DNA of 64,000 nucleotides, taken from Pollutimonas subterranea (lineage in GTDB: Bacteria; Pseudomonadota; Gammaproteobacteria; Burkholderiales; Burkholderiaceae_B). Shown here piece after piece: positions 63,872 through 64,000 of this stretch. Position 1 is the stretch's first letter, and each line of letters begins with the position of its first letter. The stretch lies in assembly GCF_002849655.1 (NCBI RefSeq), contig NZ_PDNW01000018.1, forward strand, positions 21,855-85,854, written 5' to 3'. The notes under the pieces were generated by a model that saw nothing but the letters and a program-made list of their open reading frames with translations, was not told the DNA's origin and searched no databases. The translations under genes were made by a program, and so were the position numbers.

Positions 63872-64000
63872 TGGGTAATCCCCCCATAGAACCGCAGTGA
63901 GCTGAAGTAGAATTTCCACAACAAGGAAATTCGAGCAATGAAGCAATCCCGATTTACCGACAGCCAGATCATGGCGATCCTCAAACAAGCCGAAGCCGGC
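63872..64000 (+). mobile_element. IS3-family insertion sequence, left end, partial
   Basis: The break in ccdA falls between about 63855 and 63890; TGGGTAATCCCCCCATAG at 63872 is a candidate for the terminal repeat, but the exact end cannot be fixed without the other end. The element continues past the window. Confidence 0.7.
63938..64000 (+). CDS. IS3-family transposase OrfA, 3'-partial
   Basis: The first 21 codons are visible, beginning MKQSRFTDSQIMAILKQAEA. This is the helix-turn-helix start typical of OrfA of IS3-family elements; OrfA binds the element ends and is fused to OrfB by frameshifting in the active transposase. A short purine-rich stretch AAGGAAATTCGAGC precedes the ATG. The rest lies outside the window. 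Confidence 0.85.
   Translation, partial: MKQSRFTDSQIMAILKQAEAG

Overview
The window looks like part of a copper/silver resistance region of a betaproteobacterium, most likely Burkholderiales and probably Alcaligenaceae. The evidence is the Burkholderiales-type 16-strand porins, two DUF4148 secreted proteins, CopRSABZ-type copper genes of the Cupriavidus/Herminiimonas kind and an RND CusCBA system. The genus is an inference, because no rRNA or housekeeping marker is present.

Layout. (1) 1-10534, cop cluster I: a partial Cu(I) P-type ATPase, then a leftward operon DUF2933, 37-aa peptide, copA (multicopper oxidase), copB, cupredoxin, cytochrome c, DUF411. To its right lie copZ, a Cys-rich copper-storage protein (csp) and copRS. 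(2) 10535-25432, mobile and defence island: orphan resolvase, type III restriction-modification (mod/res), small regulators, an AbiE toxin-antitoxin pair with two tandem operators, a 3' fragment of tRNA-Leu as attachment site, a tyrosine integrase, LysR/XRE regulators and an MFS relic. (3) 25433-37940, cop cluster II, a diverged copy of cluster I in inverted orientation: copSR, copZ, DUF2933, a BNR-repeat protein, the 37-aa peptide, copA, copB, cupredoxin, an M23 peptidase, cytochrome c, a decayed ATPase and a two-domain multicopper oxidase. (4) 38237-40460, cop cluster III: a Met-rich protein, DUF411, cytochrome c and cupredoxin behind a copA promoter whose copA-copB genes have been deleted. 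(5) 40591-49218: a glycosyltransferase, a frameshifted porin, two DUF4148 proteins, a third two-component system and an intact porin. (6) 49430-56311: cusF and cusCBA. (7) 56462-64000: an mntP relic, the dmeR-dmeF metal-efflux pair, a third DUF2933-peptide cassette followed by dsbD, a Bcr/CflA transporter, a second csp, a GDCCVxC protein, and ccdA cut by an IS3-family element at the right edge.

How it works together. Ten sites resembling a 16-bp palindrome (ATTAC-N6-GTAAT, or ATGACA-N3-ATGTAAT in front of DUF2933 genes) mark a shared CopR-type regulon. The copZ genes instead have promoters with the 19-bp spacer typical of MerR/CueR activation. Periplasmic detoxification (CopA oxidase, CopB, cupredoxin, Met-rich proteins), cytosolic handling (CopZ, Csp, P-type ATPase) and trans-envelope efflux (CusCFBA) are all represented, with DsbD and CcdA plausibly countering copper-catalysed thiol oxidation.

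Most distinctive observations: a triplicated 37-residue Met-rich membrane peptide always linked to DUF2933; a promoter left behind after precise loss of copA-copB; a second ATPase with both a lost N-terminus and a mutated SEHP motif; a porin switched out of frame in a G7 tract; and dyad operators overlapping start codons in the mobile island.
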